A stretch of DNA of 6,215 bases from Paracoccaceae bacterium. GTDB taxonomy: Bacteria > Pseudomonadota > Alphaproteobacteria > Rhodobacterales > Rhodobacteraceae. Positions 1 through 5,681 of the stretch are shown in pieces. Where the stretch lies: the NCBI GenBank assembly GCA_002400675.1, contig NVQY01000131.1, positions 1 through 6,215 of the forward strand, written 5' to 3'. The stretch's first letter is position 1, and every line of letters starts with the position of its first letter. Position numbers and translations under genes: made by a program. The notes beneath the pieces were generated by a model. The model was not told the DNA's origin, made no database searches, and was given only the letters and a program-made list of their open reading frames with translations.

Positions 1-580
1 CTAGGTGGGGTTTGTCCTCTAGCGTCTGCTGCTGGCCCTGCCAAAGCGAGGCCCAGGGCCAAATGGACATATCTGCAATGGTATAGTTATCGCCGGCCAC
101 ATAAGTGTTTTCGGCCAATTGCCGATCCAACACGCCATAGAGCCGCGCCACCTCGGCCCGGTAGCGGTCTTTGGGGTAGGGGAGATCTTGCGGCGGATCC
201 ATCTTGGGGGCGTATTTCAGAAAGTGATGCGCTTGCCCTGCCATCGGTCCCAGGCCACCCATCTGCCACATCAGCCATTGCTCAACCGCGATCCGGTCGC
301 GTTCGGTGTTGCCGTAAAAGTTGCCGGTTTTGCGGGCCAGATATTGCAGGATCGCCCCGGATTCGAACATCGCAATCGGGTCGCCGTCCGGCCCGTCGGG
401 GTCAATGATCGCCGGCATCCGGTTGTTGGGGGCGATCTTCAGAAACTCGGGGGTAAACTGTTCGCCCGCGCCGATGTTGATCAGGTGGGTTTGGTATTTC
501 AGCCCCATTTCCTCCAACGCGATGGAGACTTTCCAGCCGTTGGGCGTGGGCCAGTAATACAGGTCGATTGGATTGCTCAT
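1..580 (-). CDS. yfcG: Nu-class glutathione S-transferase (YfcG/YghU-like), C-terminus beyond window
   Basis: The 193 residues visible from the ATG (578-580) form a thioredoxin-fold GST N-domain (about residues 4-85) followed by most of the helical C-domain. The start PTPNGWKVSIALEEMG, the FKI-type segment LKIAPNNRMPAI (cis-Pro56) and FESGAILQYL (Glu73-Ser74, the usual glutathione-binding pair) closely resemble E. coli YfcG, as do QWLMWQMGGLGPM and NYTIADMSIWPW in the C-domain. The N-terminal catalytic Tyr/Ser/Cys of other GST classes is replaced by the Thr12/Asn14 region, as in the Nu class. Known Nu-class enzymes bind two glutathiones and act as cytosolic disulfide-bond reductases or organic peroxide reductases; that activity is inferred here. 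A strong GGAGGA (complement of 587-592) sits 6 nt before the start. Family length is about 210-290 residues, so roughly 20 or more are missing at the left edge. It is transcribed divergently from metZ. Confidence 0.93.
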   Translation of the reverse strand, partial: MSNPIDLYYWPTPNGWKVSIALEEMGLKYQTHLINIGAGEQFTPEFLKIAPNNRMPAIIDPDGPDGDPIAMFESGAILQYLARKTGNFYGNTERDRIAVEQWLMWQMGGLGPMAGQAHHFLKYAPKMDPPQDLPYPKDRYRAEVARLYGVLDRQLAENTYVAGDNYTIADMSIWPWASLWQGQQQTLEDKPHL

Positions 581-603
581 TGGGGGTCCTCCGTTGCTTG
601 GCG

Positions 604-631
604 ATCATCCGGGATTTTGGGCAAACGGCAA
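604..631 (-). promoter_or_regulatory. Possible sigma70-type promoter for the GST gene
   Basis: Read on the minus strand, TTGCCG (626-631) and GATGAT (604-609) are spaced by 16 bp and lie 24-51 bp upstream of the GST start codon. Both hexamers match the consensus at four of six positions. This is weak pattern evidence only; a transcript from here would have a leader of under 20 nt carrying the GGAGGA site. Confidence 0.25.
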
Positions 632-656
632 GGGGCGGCGCGCAAATCAACGTTAC

Positions 657-685
657 TTGACGCAAGGCCACGCACGGATTATGGC
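657..685 (+). promoter_or_regulatory. Probable sigma70-type promoter of the metZ riboswitch leader
   Basis: TTGACG (657-662, five of six consensus bases) is followed after exactly 17 bp by TATGGC (680-685), which keeps the TAT of the -10 element. Initiation would fall near 691-693, exactly where the first stem of the SAM-II aptamer begins. Riboswitch aptamers commonly start within a few nucleotides of +1, which supports the call. The resulting metZ leader would be about 128 nt. Confidence 0.55.
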
Positions 686-691
686 AAACCT

Positions 692-745
692 ACGTGGTGA
701 TTTGTTACCGGATTGCGGGCCACGCTAAAATTACCGCTAAAAGGT
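692..745 (+). promoter_or_regulatory. SAM-II riboswitch (metA-type, SAM_alpha) controlling metZ
   Basis: The stretch reproduces the conserved SAM-II architecture. The P1 stem CGTGG (693-697) pairs perfectly with CCACG (720-724). P1 is followed directly by the conserved TGATTTG (698-704), then ACCGGATTGCGGGC in the loop. After P1 comes an A-rich linker (CTAAAATTA, 725-733) and the conserved tail CGCTAAAAGG (735-744). Loop GCGG (715-718) can pair with CCGC (734-737) in the tail, giving the H-type pseudoknot of this class. Known SAM-II RNAs bind S-adenosylmethionine and repress methionine-synthesis genes such as metA and metZ, mainly in alphaproteobacteria. Its position 76 nt upstream of metZ and on the same strand agrees. 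The element is identified by motif and structure, not by a covariance-model search. Confidence 0.92.
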
Positions 746-752
746 CGAGATG

Positions 753-791
753 AAAGACCCCTTTCGCTTGACCCGCGTCTGGGGTTTTTTT
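753..791 (+). terminator. Terminator-like hairpin in the metZ leader (riboswitch expression platform)
   Basis: AAAGACCCC (753-761) can pair with GGGGTTTTT (781-789), including one G-U pair, and seven T's run from 785 to 791, as in an intrinsic terminator. The 19-nt loop can fold internally (GAC 770-772 with GTC 777-779). A smaller alternative is ACCC (771-774) with GGGT (782-785). The C-run is also complementary to the end of the riboswitch: GGTC (743-746) with GACC (756-759), or AAAGG (740-744) with CCTTT (760-764). That makes a SAM-dependent terminator/antiterminator switch plausible. The GC part of the stem is only four pairs, so termination may be modest; translational control is the alternative. 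Confidence 0.5.
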
Positions 792-820
792 GTGCCCGAA
801 AAGGGCCGGAGGATAAAAGT

Positions 821-2002
821 ATGAGCAACAACTGGAACAAAGCCACCAAGGCCGTACATGGCGGCATTCGCCGCAGCCAATACGGCGAGGTCAGCGAAGC
901 GATTTTCCTGACCCAGGGGTTTGTCTATGACACCGCCGAGGCCGCCGAGGCGCGGTTTCAGAACGCGGGCGAGGATGAATTCATCTATGCCCGCTACGGC
1001 AACCCCACCGTCAAGATGTTTGAGGACCGCATCGCCCTGATTGAGGGTGCCGAGGATGCCTTTGCCACCGCCTCTGGCATGGCCGCGGTGTCCGGCGCGC
1101 TGATGGCGATGTTGAAGGCGGGCGACCACGTGGTGGCGGCGCGGGCGTTGTTCGGGTCGTGTCTGTATGTGCTGGACGACGTGCTGCAACGGTTCGGGGT
1201 CGAGGTGACGTTTGTCGATGGCACCGATCTGGACCAGTGGCGCGCGGCCCTGCGCCCCGACACGGCGGCGGTGTTCTTTGAATCGGTGTCCAATCCGACG
1301 CTGGAGGTGATTGATATTCGCGCGGTGTGTGAACTGGCGCACGCCGTGGGGGCCACTATTCTGGTGGACAATGTGTTTGCCACGCCGGTGTTTTCGGACG
1401 CCATCGCGCAGGGCGCGGATGTGGTGATTTACTCGGCCACCAAACATATCGACGGGCAGGGGCGTGCGCTGGGCGGGGTGATCCTTGGCACCAAGGAGTT
1501 CATCCGCAAGACGGTCGAACCCTACATGAAACACACCGGCGGCTCGATGAGCCCGTTCACCGCGTGGGTGATGCTTAAAGGTCTGGAAACGCTGGAACTT
1601 CGGGTACGGGCGCAGGCGGCAGGCGCGCTTGCCATTGCCGAGGCGGTTCAGGGGCATCCGGCGCTGGCCCGCGCGATTTACCCCGGCCACCCAAGCCACC
1701 CGCAGTTTGATCTGGTCAAGGCACAGATGGGCAAGGGCGGCACGGTTCTGTCGCTGGATACCAAGGGCGGGCAGGGGGCGGCGTTTGCCTTTGTCAACGC
1801 GTTGAAGATCGCGGTGATCTCCAACAATCTCGGCGATGCCAAGAGCATTGTCACCCATCCCGCGACCACCACCCATTCGCGTCTGCCCGAAGATCAGCGC
1901 GCCGAGCTTGGCATCACGCCCGGTCTGGTGCGGATATCGGTCGGCCTTGAGGATGTGGATGATCTGATCGGTGACATCCTTCAGGCGCTGAACACGGTCT
2001 GA
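821..2002 (+). CDS. metZ: O-succinylhomoserine sulfhydrylase MetZ
   Basis: This cytosolic PLP enzyme of the Cys/Met-metabolism (cystathionine gamma-synthase-like) family is predicted to condense O-succinylhomoserine with sulfide to give homocysteine, the direct sulfhydrylation route to methionine. The 393-residue length fits MetZ and is shorter than typical MetY (about 430). Visible motifs are YARYGNPT (57-63, phosphate contact from the neighbouring subunit), ASGMAA (84-89), FFESVSNPT (152-160), LVDNVFATP (181-189, Asp183 for the pyridine nitrogen), SATKH with the Schiff-base lysine Lys208, and GLVRISVGLED (368-378, Arg371 for the substrate carboxylate). The ATG at 821 has GGAGGA (808-813) 7 nt upstream. 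The same frame is open back to 713, but that stretch is the riboswitch leader. Regulation is by the upstream SAM-II element. Family members differ in acyl-homoserine preference, so O-acetylhomoserine cannot be excluded. Confidence 0.95.
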   Translation: MSNNWNKATKAVHGGIRRSQYGEVSEAIFLTQGFVYDTAEAAEARFQNAGEDEFIYARYGNPTVKMFEDRIALIEGAEDAFATASGMAAVSGALMAMLKAGDHVVAARALFGSCLYVLDDVLQRFGVEVTFVDGTDLDQWRAALRPDTAAVFFESVSNPTLEVIDIRAVCELAHAVGATILVDNVFATPVFSDAIAQGADVVIYSATKHIDGQGRALGGVILGTKEFIRKTVEPYMKHTGGSMSPFTAWVMLKGLETLELRVRAQAAGALAIAEAVQGHPALARAIYPGHPSHPQFDLVKAQMGKGGTVLSLDTKGGQGAAFAFVNALKIAVISNNLGDAKSIVTHPATTTHSRLPEDQRAELGITPGLVRISVGLEDVDDLIGDILQALNTV

Positions 2003-2005
2003 GGT

Positions 2006-2791
2006 TCAGGAAACCCGCCCGAAAAACCCCATCCGCTCGCTGTCGGAAAACATCACACCGGGTTGTTGGTAATAGGAAAAAACTGCGATCACCCGGGCGA
2101 TGTCGCCCTGCACCGGGGTGACGCGGTGGGCGGTGTTCTTGCCGCGAAACACGTTCAGCGTGCCGGGGCTAAGGGATATCTGGCGCAACTCGGGATCGCG
2201 CCCCTGCAACAGCGCGGCCACACCGTCGTAATTGGGATCACGCTCACTACGCAGAGCGGTGCGGTATTCAAACGCGCCGCCCTGATCGGGCGCTTGCAGC
2301 AACAGCGTCGTGGTAAAGTGTGACCGGTCGAAATGCCAGTTCAGCGCCTGCCCCTCGCGATAGGACATCACATTCACCCGCGCCAGTGGATCGGGCATCA
2401 CATGCAGTTCGGGCAGTTGCATGGTCGCGGCCAGAAACACCGCGAATTCGGGCCATTCATACAGCCGCAGCAATGGCGACCCGGTGATCTGATCGGCGCA
2501 TAACGTATTGTTAGACGTCTTAAGACGCAGATTCGCCGGGTGATCGGCGGCAAGGTCCGGCACGTCGGAAAAGTAGATGTTATGCGCGCGTTCGTGGCGA
2601 AAGGATTCTGATGCGAACTTTGGCGTCAGGGTGGTGACGACCTCTTGCGCGACCTCTTTGCGCATCAACCCGTGCAGATTGAACATGCCGTTATCTGTCA
2701 GATCGGCGCGGCATTGCGCGACCAAAGCGGTCCACGGCGCGGTGCCGGGATGATCCAACGGAAACCTGTCAAGGTCGAGAATATCGCGCAT
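2006..2791 (-). CDS. 2-oxoglutarate/Fe(II)-dependent oxygenase, HalD/BesD-like, substrate unknown
   Basis: The 261-residue protein carries a cupin-type 2OG oxygenase core in its C-terminal half. The iron triad is visible as His153-x-Asp155 in NWHFDRSHFTTTLLLQ and distal His222 in FRGKNTAHRVTPV; Arg233 in DIARVIAVFSYY is the likely 2-oxoglutarate carboxylate anchor. The N-terminal 100 residues contain a segment (FRHERAHNIYFSD, 64-76) that may help form a substrate lid. The overall pattern (YREGQALNWHFD and a GGAFEYRTAL strand) resembles the group that includes BesD/HalD amino-acid halogenases. Those, however, have HxG in place of HxD, so hydroxylation is the more likely reaction here. The substrate is unknown. 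The ATG has AAAAGGA upstream (complement of 2798-2804, 6-nt spacing); another ATG 5 nt earlier is out of frame. The gene converges on metZ with a 3-bp gap and is divergent from folE2. No signal peptide is seen. Confidence 0.85.
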   Translation of the reverse strand: MRDILDLDRFPLDHPGTAPWTALVAQCRADLTDNGMFNLHGLMRKEVAQEVVTTLTPKFASESFRHERAHNIYFSDVPDLAADHPANLRLKTSNNTLCADQITGSPLLRLYEWPEFAVFLAATMQLPELHVMPDPLARVNVMSYREGQALNWHFDRSHFTTTLLLQAPDQGGAFEYRTALRSERDPNYDGVAALLQGRDPELRQISLSPGTLNVFRGKNTAHRVTPVQGDIARVIAVFSYYQQPGVMFSDSERMGFFGRVS

Positions 2792-2839
2792 GTCATATCC
2801 TTTTGGGTTGCGTCCCTAGCGAAAACCTCGATTCTGGCG

Positions 2840-2862
2840 AAGAAAATTCGGCAAATTTTCTT
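2840..2862. promoter_or_regulatory. Perfect 9+5+9 palindrome, candidate operator
   Basis: AAGAAAATT (2840-2848) and AATTTTCTT (2854-2862) are exact reverse complements around the 5-bp spacer CGGCA. The element is AT-rich in GC-rich surroundings. It lies 49 bp upstream of the oxygenase start codon and 188 bp upstream of folE2, so it is better placed for the oxygenase. The symmetry and size fit a dimeric repressor or activator; AT-rich dyads of this kind are seen for Lrp/AsnC-type regulators, but I cannot assign the protein. It lacks the GC stem plus one-sided T-run of an intrinsic terminator. Confidence 0.5.
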
Positions 2863-2868
2863 GGGTGG

Positions 2869-2885
2869 GCAGGATTTGCAGGATT
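2869..2885. repeat. Short direct repeat GCAGGATT x2
   Basis: Two identical 8-bp copies, GCAGGATT (2869-2876) and GCAGGATT (2878-2885), are separated by one T, giving a 9-bp period. They lie just beyond the palindrome in the oxygenase/folE2 divergent gap. They could be binding half-sites or chance; nothing else supports a role. Confidence 0.3.
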
Positions 2886-2996
2886 CGTGGCCTAACACTG
2901 TATGTAAGGGGCGAAACCGGCTGTTCCGGTGGCGACATTTGTGGCAGATCCCGGTCGTTTCCAGGCTGGCGGAAATGCACATTCAGGTTATTTGTT

Positions 2997-3025
2997 TTGA
3001 AATCCGCCGCGAAACGGCCTATCTG
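2997..3025 (+). promoter_or_regulatory. Possible sigma70-type promoter of folE2
   Basis: TTGAAA (2997-3002, four of six consensus bases plus the conserved TTGA core) is followed after 17 bp by TATCTG (3020-3025). Initiation near 3031-3033 would leave a leader of about 20 nt, enough for the GAGG ribosome site at 3041-3044. The -10 match is weak. TATTCT at 3029-3034 is a better hexamer but has no -35 at proper distance. Confidence 0.35.
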
Positions 3026-3050
3026 TGGTATTCTTGAAACGAGGCCCGCC

Positions 3051-4154
3051 ATGAATTTGCACACGCCCCCGATCAACACCGACCCCAACCGCGACGAGGC
3101 CGCAGAGGCCCTCGCGTTGCTACGCGTCTGGGCCAAAACCGCCAACCCGACCGAAGTGGCCGAACTTGACCCGGCCATCGCCCGTCTGTTGCCGGATGCC
3201 CCCCTGTCCAATTACCCGGACCTGAGCCGCAGCTATCCGCGCGATTTTGACGCCGATGCCGCCTATCGCGCGACCATGCCTGACCTGCAAAATGGCCCGG
3301 CCAGCCTGATCCGCGGGGCCAGGCAGTTGATCCAGCACGTGGGGATTTCCAATTTCCGCCTGCCGATCCGGTTTCATACCCGTGATGGTGATGATCTGAC
3401 GCTGGAAACCTCCGTCACCGGCACCGTCAGCCTTGAGAGTGACAAAAAGGGCATCAACATGTCCCGCATCATGCGCTCGTTCTACAAACACAGCGAAAGC
3501 ACGTTCAGTTTTGAAGTGATCGAATCCGCACTGGACGACTACATCGCCGATCTCGGCAGCATTGATGCGCGTATCCAGATGCGGTTTTCCTTCCCGGCGC
3601 GGGTTCAGTCGCTGCGGTCGGGATTGTCGGGGTATCAGTATTACGACATCGCGCTGGAACTGGTCGAGGTCGACGGGCGACGGCGCAAATTCATACATCT
3701 GGACTATGTTTATTCCTCGACCTGCCCTTGTTCGCTGGAACTTGCCGAACACGCACGTCAAGAGCGTGGGCAGTTGGCCACGGCGCATTCGCAACGTTCG
3801 GTGGCGCGGATTTCGGTGGCAATCGACTGCGAAGGCCCATGCCTGTGGTTCGAAGACCTGATCGACACCTGCCGCCGCGCGGTGCCGACTGAAACTCAAG
3901 TGATGGTCAAACGCGAGGACGAACAGGCGTTTGCCGAACTCAACGCCGCCAACCCGATCTTTGTCGAAGATGCCGCGCGGCTGTTCTGCGAGCAATTGCA
4001 AAGCGATCACCGGATTGGCGATTTTCGCATCGTTGCCAGCCATCAGGAAAGCCTGCACAGCCATGACGCCGTGTCGGTTCTGACCGAGGGGCCGACGTTT
4101 GATGCCCAAAGCCTTGACCCGAAACTATTCTCGACCTTGTTTCATGTTGGGTAA
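3051..4154 (+). CDS. folE2: GTP cyclohydrolase IB, FolE2
   Basis: FolE2 (COG1469 family, T-fold) converts GTP to 7,8-dihydroneopterin triphosphate, the first step of folate synthesis, and in some bacteria also feeds queuosine-type deazapurines; it replaces the unrelated-sequence FolE. Family signatures seen in the 367 residues are SLESDKKGINMSR (127-139), YSSTCPCSLELAEH (221-234, with Cys225 and Cys227; one is the expected metal/catalytic cysteine), HSQRSVARISV (246-256) and HQESLHSHDAV (331-341, conserved His/Glu near the active site). The first 80 or so residues form the poorly conserved N-terminal extension common in proteobacterial members. The ATG at 3051 has GAGG (3041-3044) 6 nt upstream. 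The frame is open back to 2865 but that part reads as non-coding. No Zur-like box, which precedes folE2 in some bacteria, was found. trkH follows 77 bp downstream. Confidence 0.95.
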   Translation: MNLHTPPINTDPNRDEAAEALALLRVWAKTANPTEVAELDPAIARLLPDAPLSNYPDLSRSYPRDFDADAAYRATMPDLQNGPASLIRGARQLIQHVGISNFRLPIRFHTRDGDDLTLETSVTGTVSLESDKKGINMSRIMRSFYKHSESTFSFEVIESALDDYIADLGSIDARIQMRFSFPARVQSLRSGLSGYQYYDIALELVEVDGRRRKFIHLDYVYSSTCPCSLELAEHARQERGQLATAHSQRSVARISVAIDCEGPCLWFEDLIDTCRRAVPTETQVMVKREDEQAFAELNAANPIFVEDAARLFCEQLQSDHRIGDFRIVASHQESLHSHDAVSVLTEGPTFDAQSLDPKLFSTLFHVG

Positions 4155-4174
4155 ACAGGACGGCTGAAAACGGC

Positions 4175-4212
4175 ACCGGCAGGTCGGGGATGGCTTGACA
4201 CGCCTTGCCGGT
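4175..4212. repeat. Inverted repeat in the folE2-trkH spacer
   Basis: ACCGGCA (4175-4181) and TGCCGGT (4206-4212) are exact reverse complements, extended inward by a G-U and a G-C pair, with a loop of about 20 nt. The left arm's GGCAGG (4178-4183) can instead pair with CCTGCC (4222-4227) right before the trkH ATG. No T-run follows, so it is not a standard terminator. It could attenuate read-through or mask the trkH start, or be chance in GC-rich sequence. Confidence 0.3.
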
Positions 4213-4231
4213 CACGCCAACCCTGCCAGCC

Positions 4232-5680
4232 ATGTTGGACCTGCGCCCTGTTGGATATGTGATTGGCCTGTTGGTCGCCATTCTTGGCGTGACCATGGTG
4301 TTGCCGCTGTTGGTTGATCTGGCCGATGGCAACGGTCACTGGCCGGTTTTCCTTGAATCCGGCGTCATTACCATCCTGTCTGGCGGGTTGATCGCGCTTA
4401 GCTGCGCCAATGGGGTCAAACAGGGGCTGACCATTCAGCAGACCTTTTTGCTGACCACCGGCGTCTGGATGGCCCTGCCGCTGTTCGGCGCGTTGCCGTT
4501 CATGATGGGGGCCACCGAACTGCGCTTTGTCGATGCGTTTTTTGAGGCTATGTCGGGCCTGACCACCACCGGGTCAACGGTGTTAAGCGGGCTGGACGAT
4601 CTGCCACGCGGGTTGTTGCTGTGGCGTGGGATCATGCAGTGGCTGGGCGGGATCGGTATCATCGTTGTGGCCATGGTGTTTCTGCCTGAACTGGGGGTCG
4701 GGGGCATGCAGATCTTCAAATCCGAAGCCTTTGAAACCATGGGCAAGATCCTGCCCCGCGCCACCGCGATTGCCGGGCAGATTTCGGTGATCTATGTGGC
4801 CATCACCATCGCTTGCGTTGTCGCCTACATGGCCTTTGGCATGGGCGGGTTCGATGCCATCGTGCACGCGCTGACCACGGTCTCTACCGGGGGTTTTTCG
4901 ACCTACGACGCCTCGTTTGGCACGTTTTCGGGACCGTTGGAGTATGTCGCCTCGATCTTCATGATCCTCGCCGCGCTGCCATTTGTGCGCTATGTGCAGT
5001 TGATCAACGGACGCCCGATGGCGGTGTGGAAAGATGCGCAGGTGCGCGGGTTCCTGATGACCATCGTGGTGCTGGTGGCGGTAACGGCGTTGGTCTTGCA
5101 TCAGGTGTTCCCGCGCCACTGGGAAATCGCCTTTCGCGAGGCGCTGTTCAACATCATTTCGATCATCAGCGGCACTGGCTTTGCCAGCGTGGACTATATG
5201 GAATGGGGCAGTTTCCTGATCGCGGTGTTCTTCTTTGTCGGTTTGGTTGGCGGCTGCGCCGGCTCAACCGCCTGTTCGGTCAAGATATTCCGCTATCAGC
5301 TGTTGTTTGCCTCGATCCGGGTACAGCTTCAGCGCATCCGCTCGCCCAATGGGGTGTTCATCCCGCGCTATGATGGAAAGCCGATCAGCCCGGATGTGCT
5401 TAGCTCGGTGATCTCGTTCTTCGTGTTTTTTGTGGTGTCGATGGGCATCCTGTCGGTGGCTTTGGGCATGACGGGCCTTGATTTCATCACCTCGGTGTCG
5501 GGGGCGGCCACTGCGCTGGCCAACATTGGCCCCGGTCTGGGGGATCAGATCGGCCCGTCCGGCAACTTTGGCGGACTGAACGACACGGCGAAATGGATGT
5601 TGTCGGCGGCAATGCTGACCGGGCGGCTCGAACTTATGGCGGTCTACGCCATCCTGACGGTTAAATTCTGGAGAGCTTGA
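4232..5680 (+). CDS. trkH: TrkH-family potassium uptake membrane subunit
   Basis: The 482-residue inner-membrane protein has the four membrane-pore-membrane repeats of the Trk/Ktr/HKT superfamily. Its four filter segments are TTTGS (111-115), VSTGGF (217-222), SGTGF (313-317) and NIGPGLG (431-437). The intramembrane loop of repeat three is GLVGGCAGSTACSVKIFR (337-354), and the last repeat has the conserved arginine in GRLELMAVYAIL (Arg465). About ten hydrophobic helices are visible, beginning VGYVIGLLVAILGVTMVLP. TrkH normally works with the cytosolic nucleotide-binding subunit TrkA to import K+ with the membrane potential; no trkA lies in this window. The ATG at 4232 is chosen because MLDLRPVGYVIG is a typical start for relatives, but it has no Shine-Dalgarno. 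An in-frame TTG at 4205 would add nine residues, and an in-frame stop at 4196-4198 sets the limit. The stop is 1 bp before the next gene. Confidence 0.92.
   Translation: MLDLRPVGYVIGLLVAILGVTMVLPLLVDLADGNGHWPVFLESGVITILSGGLIALSCANGVKQGLTIQQTFLLTTGVWMALPLFGALPFMMGATELRFVDAFFEAMSGLTTTGSTVLSGLDDLPRGLLLWRGIMQWLGGIGIIVVAMVFLPELGVGGMQIFKSEAFETMGKILPRATAIAGQISVIYVAITIACVVAYMAFGMGGFDAIVHALTTVSTGGFSTYDASFGTFSGPLEYVASIFMILAALPFVRYVQLINGRPMAVWKDAQVRGFLMTIVVLVAVTALVLHQVFPRHWEIAFREALFNIISIISGTGFASVDYMEWGSFLIAVFFFVGLVGGCAGSTACSVKIFRYQLLFASIRVQLQRIRSPNGVFIPRYDGKPISPDVLSSVISFFVFFVVSMGILSVALGMTGLDFITSVSGAATALANIGPGLGDQIGPSGNFGGLNDTAKWMLSAAMLTGRLELMAVYAILTVKFWRA
5670..5675 (+). promoter_or_regulatory. Ribosome-binding site of the ThDP-enzyme gene inside the trkH end
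   Basis: GGAGAG lies within the last codons of trkH, 6 nt before the ATG at 5682. It supports that start and, with the 1-bp gap after the trkH stop codon, suggests co-transcription and translational coupling. Confidence 0.7.
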
Positions 5681-5681
5681 A

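Noticed and set aside
713..820. In-frame N-terminal extension of metZ by 36 residues
   Set aside because: The stretch is the tail of the riboswitch plus its hairpin and T-run; the ATG at 821 has a strong GGAGGA and matches the usual MetZ N-terminus.
737..1876. 379-residue open frame on the minus strand opposite metZ
   Set aside because: It is rich in His, Arg and Gly with no recognisable domain, and it lies opposite a clear conserved gene; it is a GC-rich antisense shadow.
2865..3050. In-frame N-terminal extension of folE2
   Set aside because: The residues are Cys/Arg-rich and unlike FolE2; the ATG at 3051 has GAGG at 6 nt and a candidate promoter lies inside the supposed extension.
2880..3050. 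Folate-sensing riboswitch (THF-II/folE motif) or Zur box upstream of folE2
   Set aside because: I looked because both are known for GTP cyclohydrolase genes, but found neither the conserved THF-II core nor a Zur-type palindrome. The only local hairpin, ACCGG/CCGGT at 2916-2930, is too short to mean much.
3120..4109. 329-residue open frame on the minus strand opposite folE2
   Set aside because: No domain or ribosome site is seen, and the opposite strand carries every FolE2 signature; shadow frame.
4195..4223. trkH promoter from the perfect TTGACA at 4195-4200
   Set aside because: The bases 16-18 bp downstream (around CAACCC) do not resemble a -10 element, and initiation would fall on the start codon.
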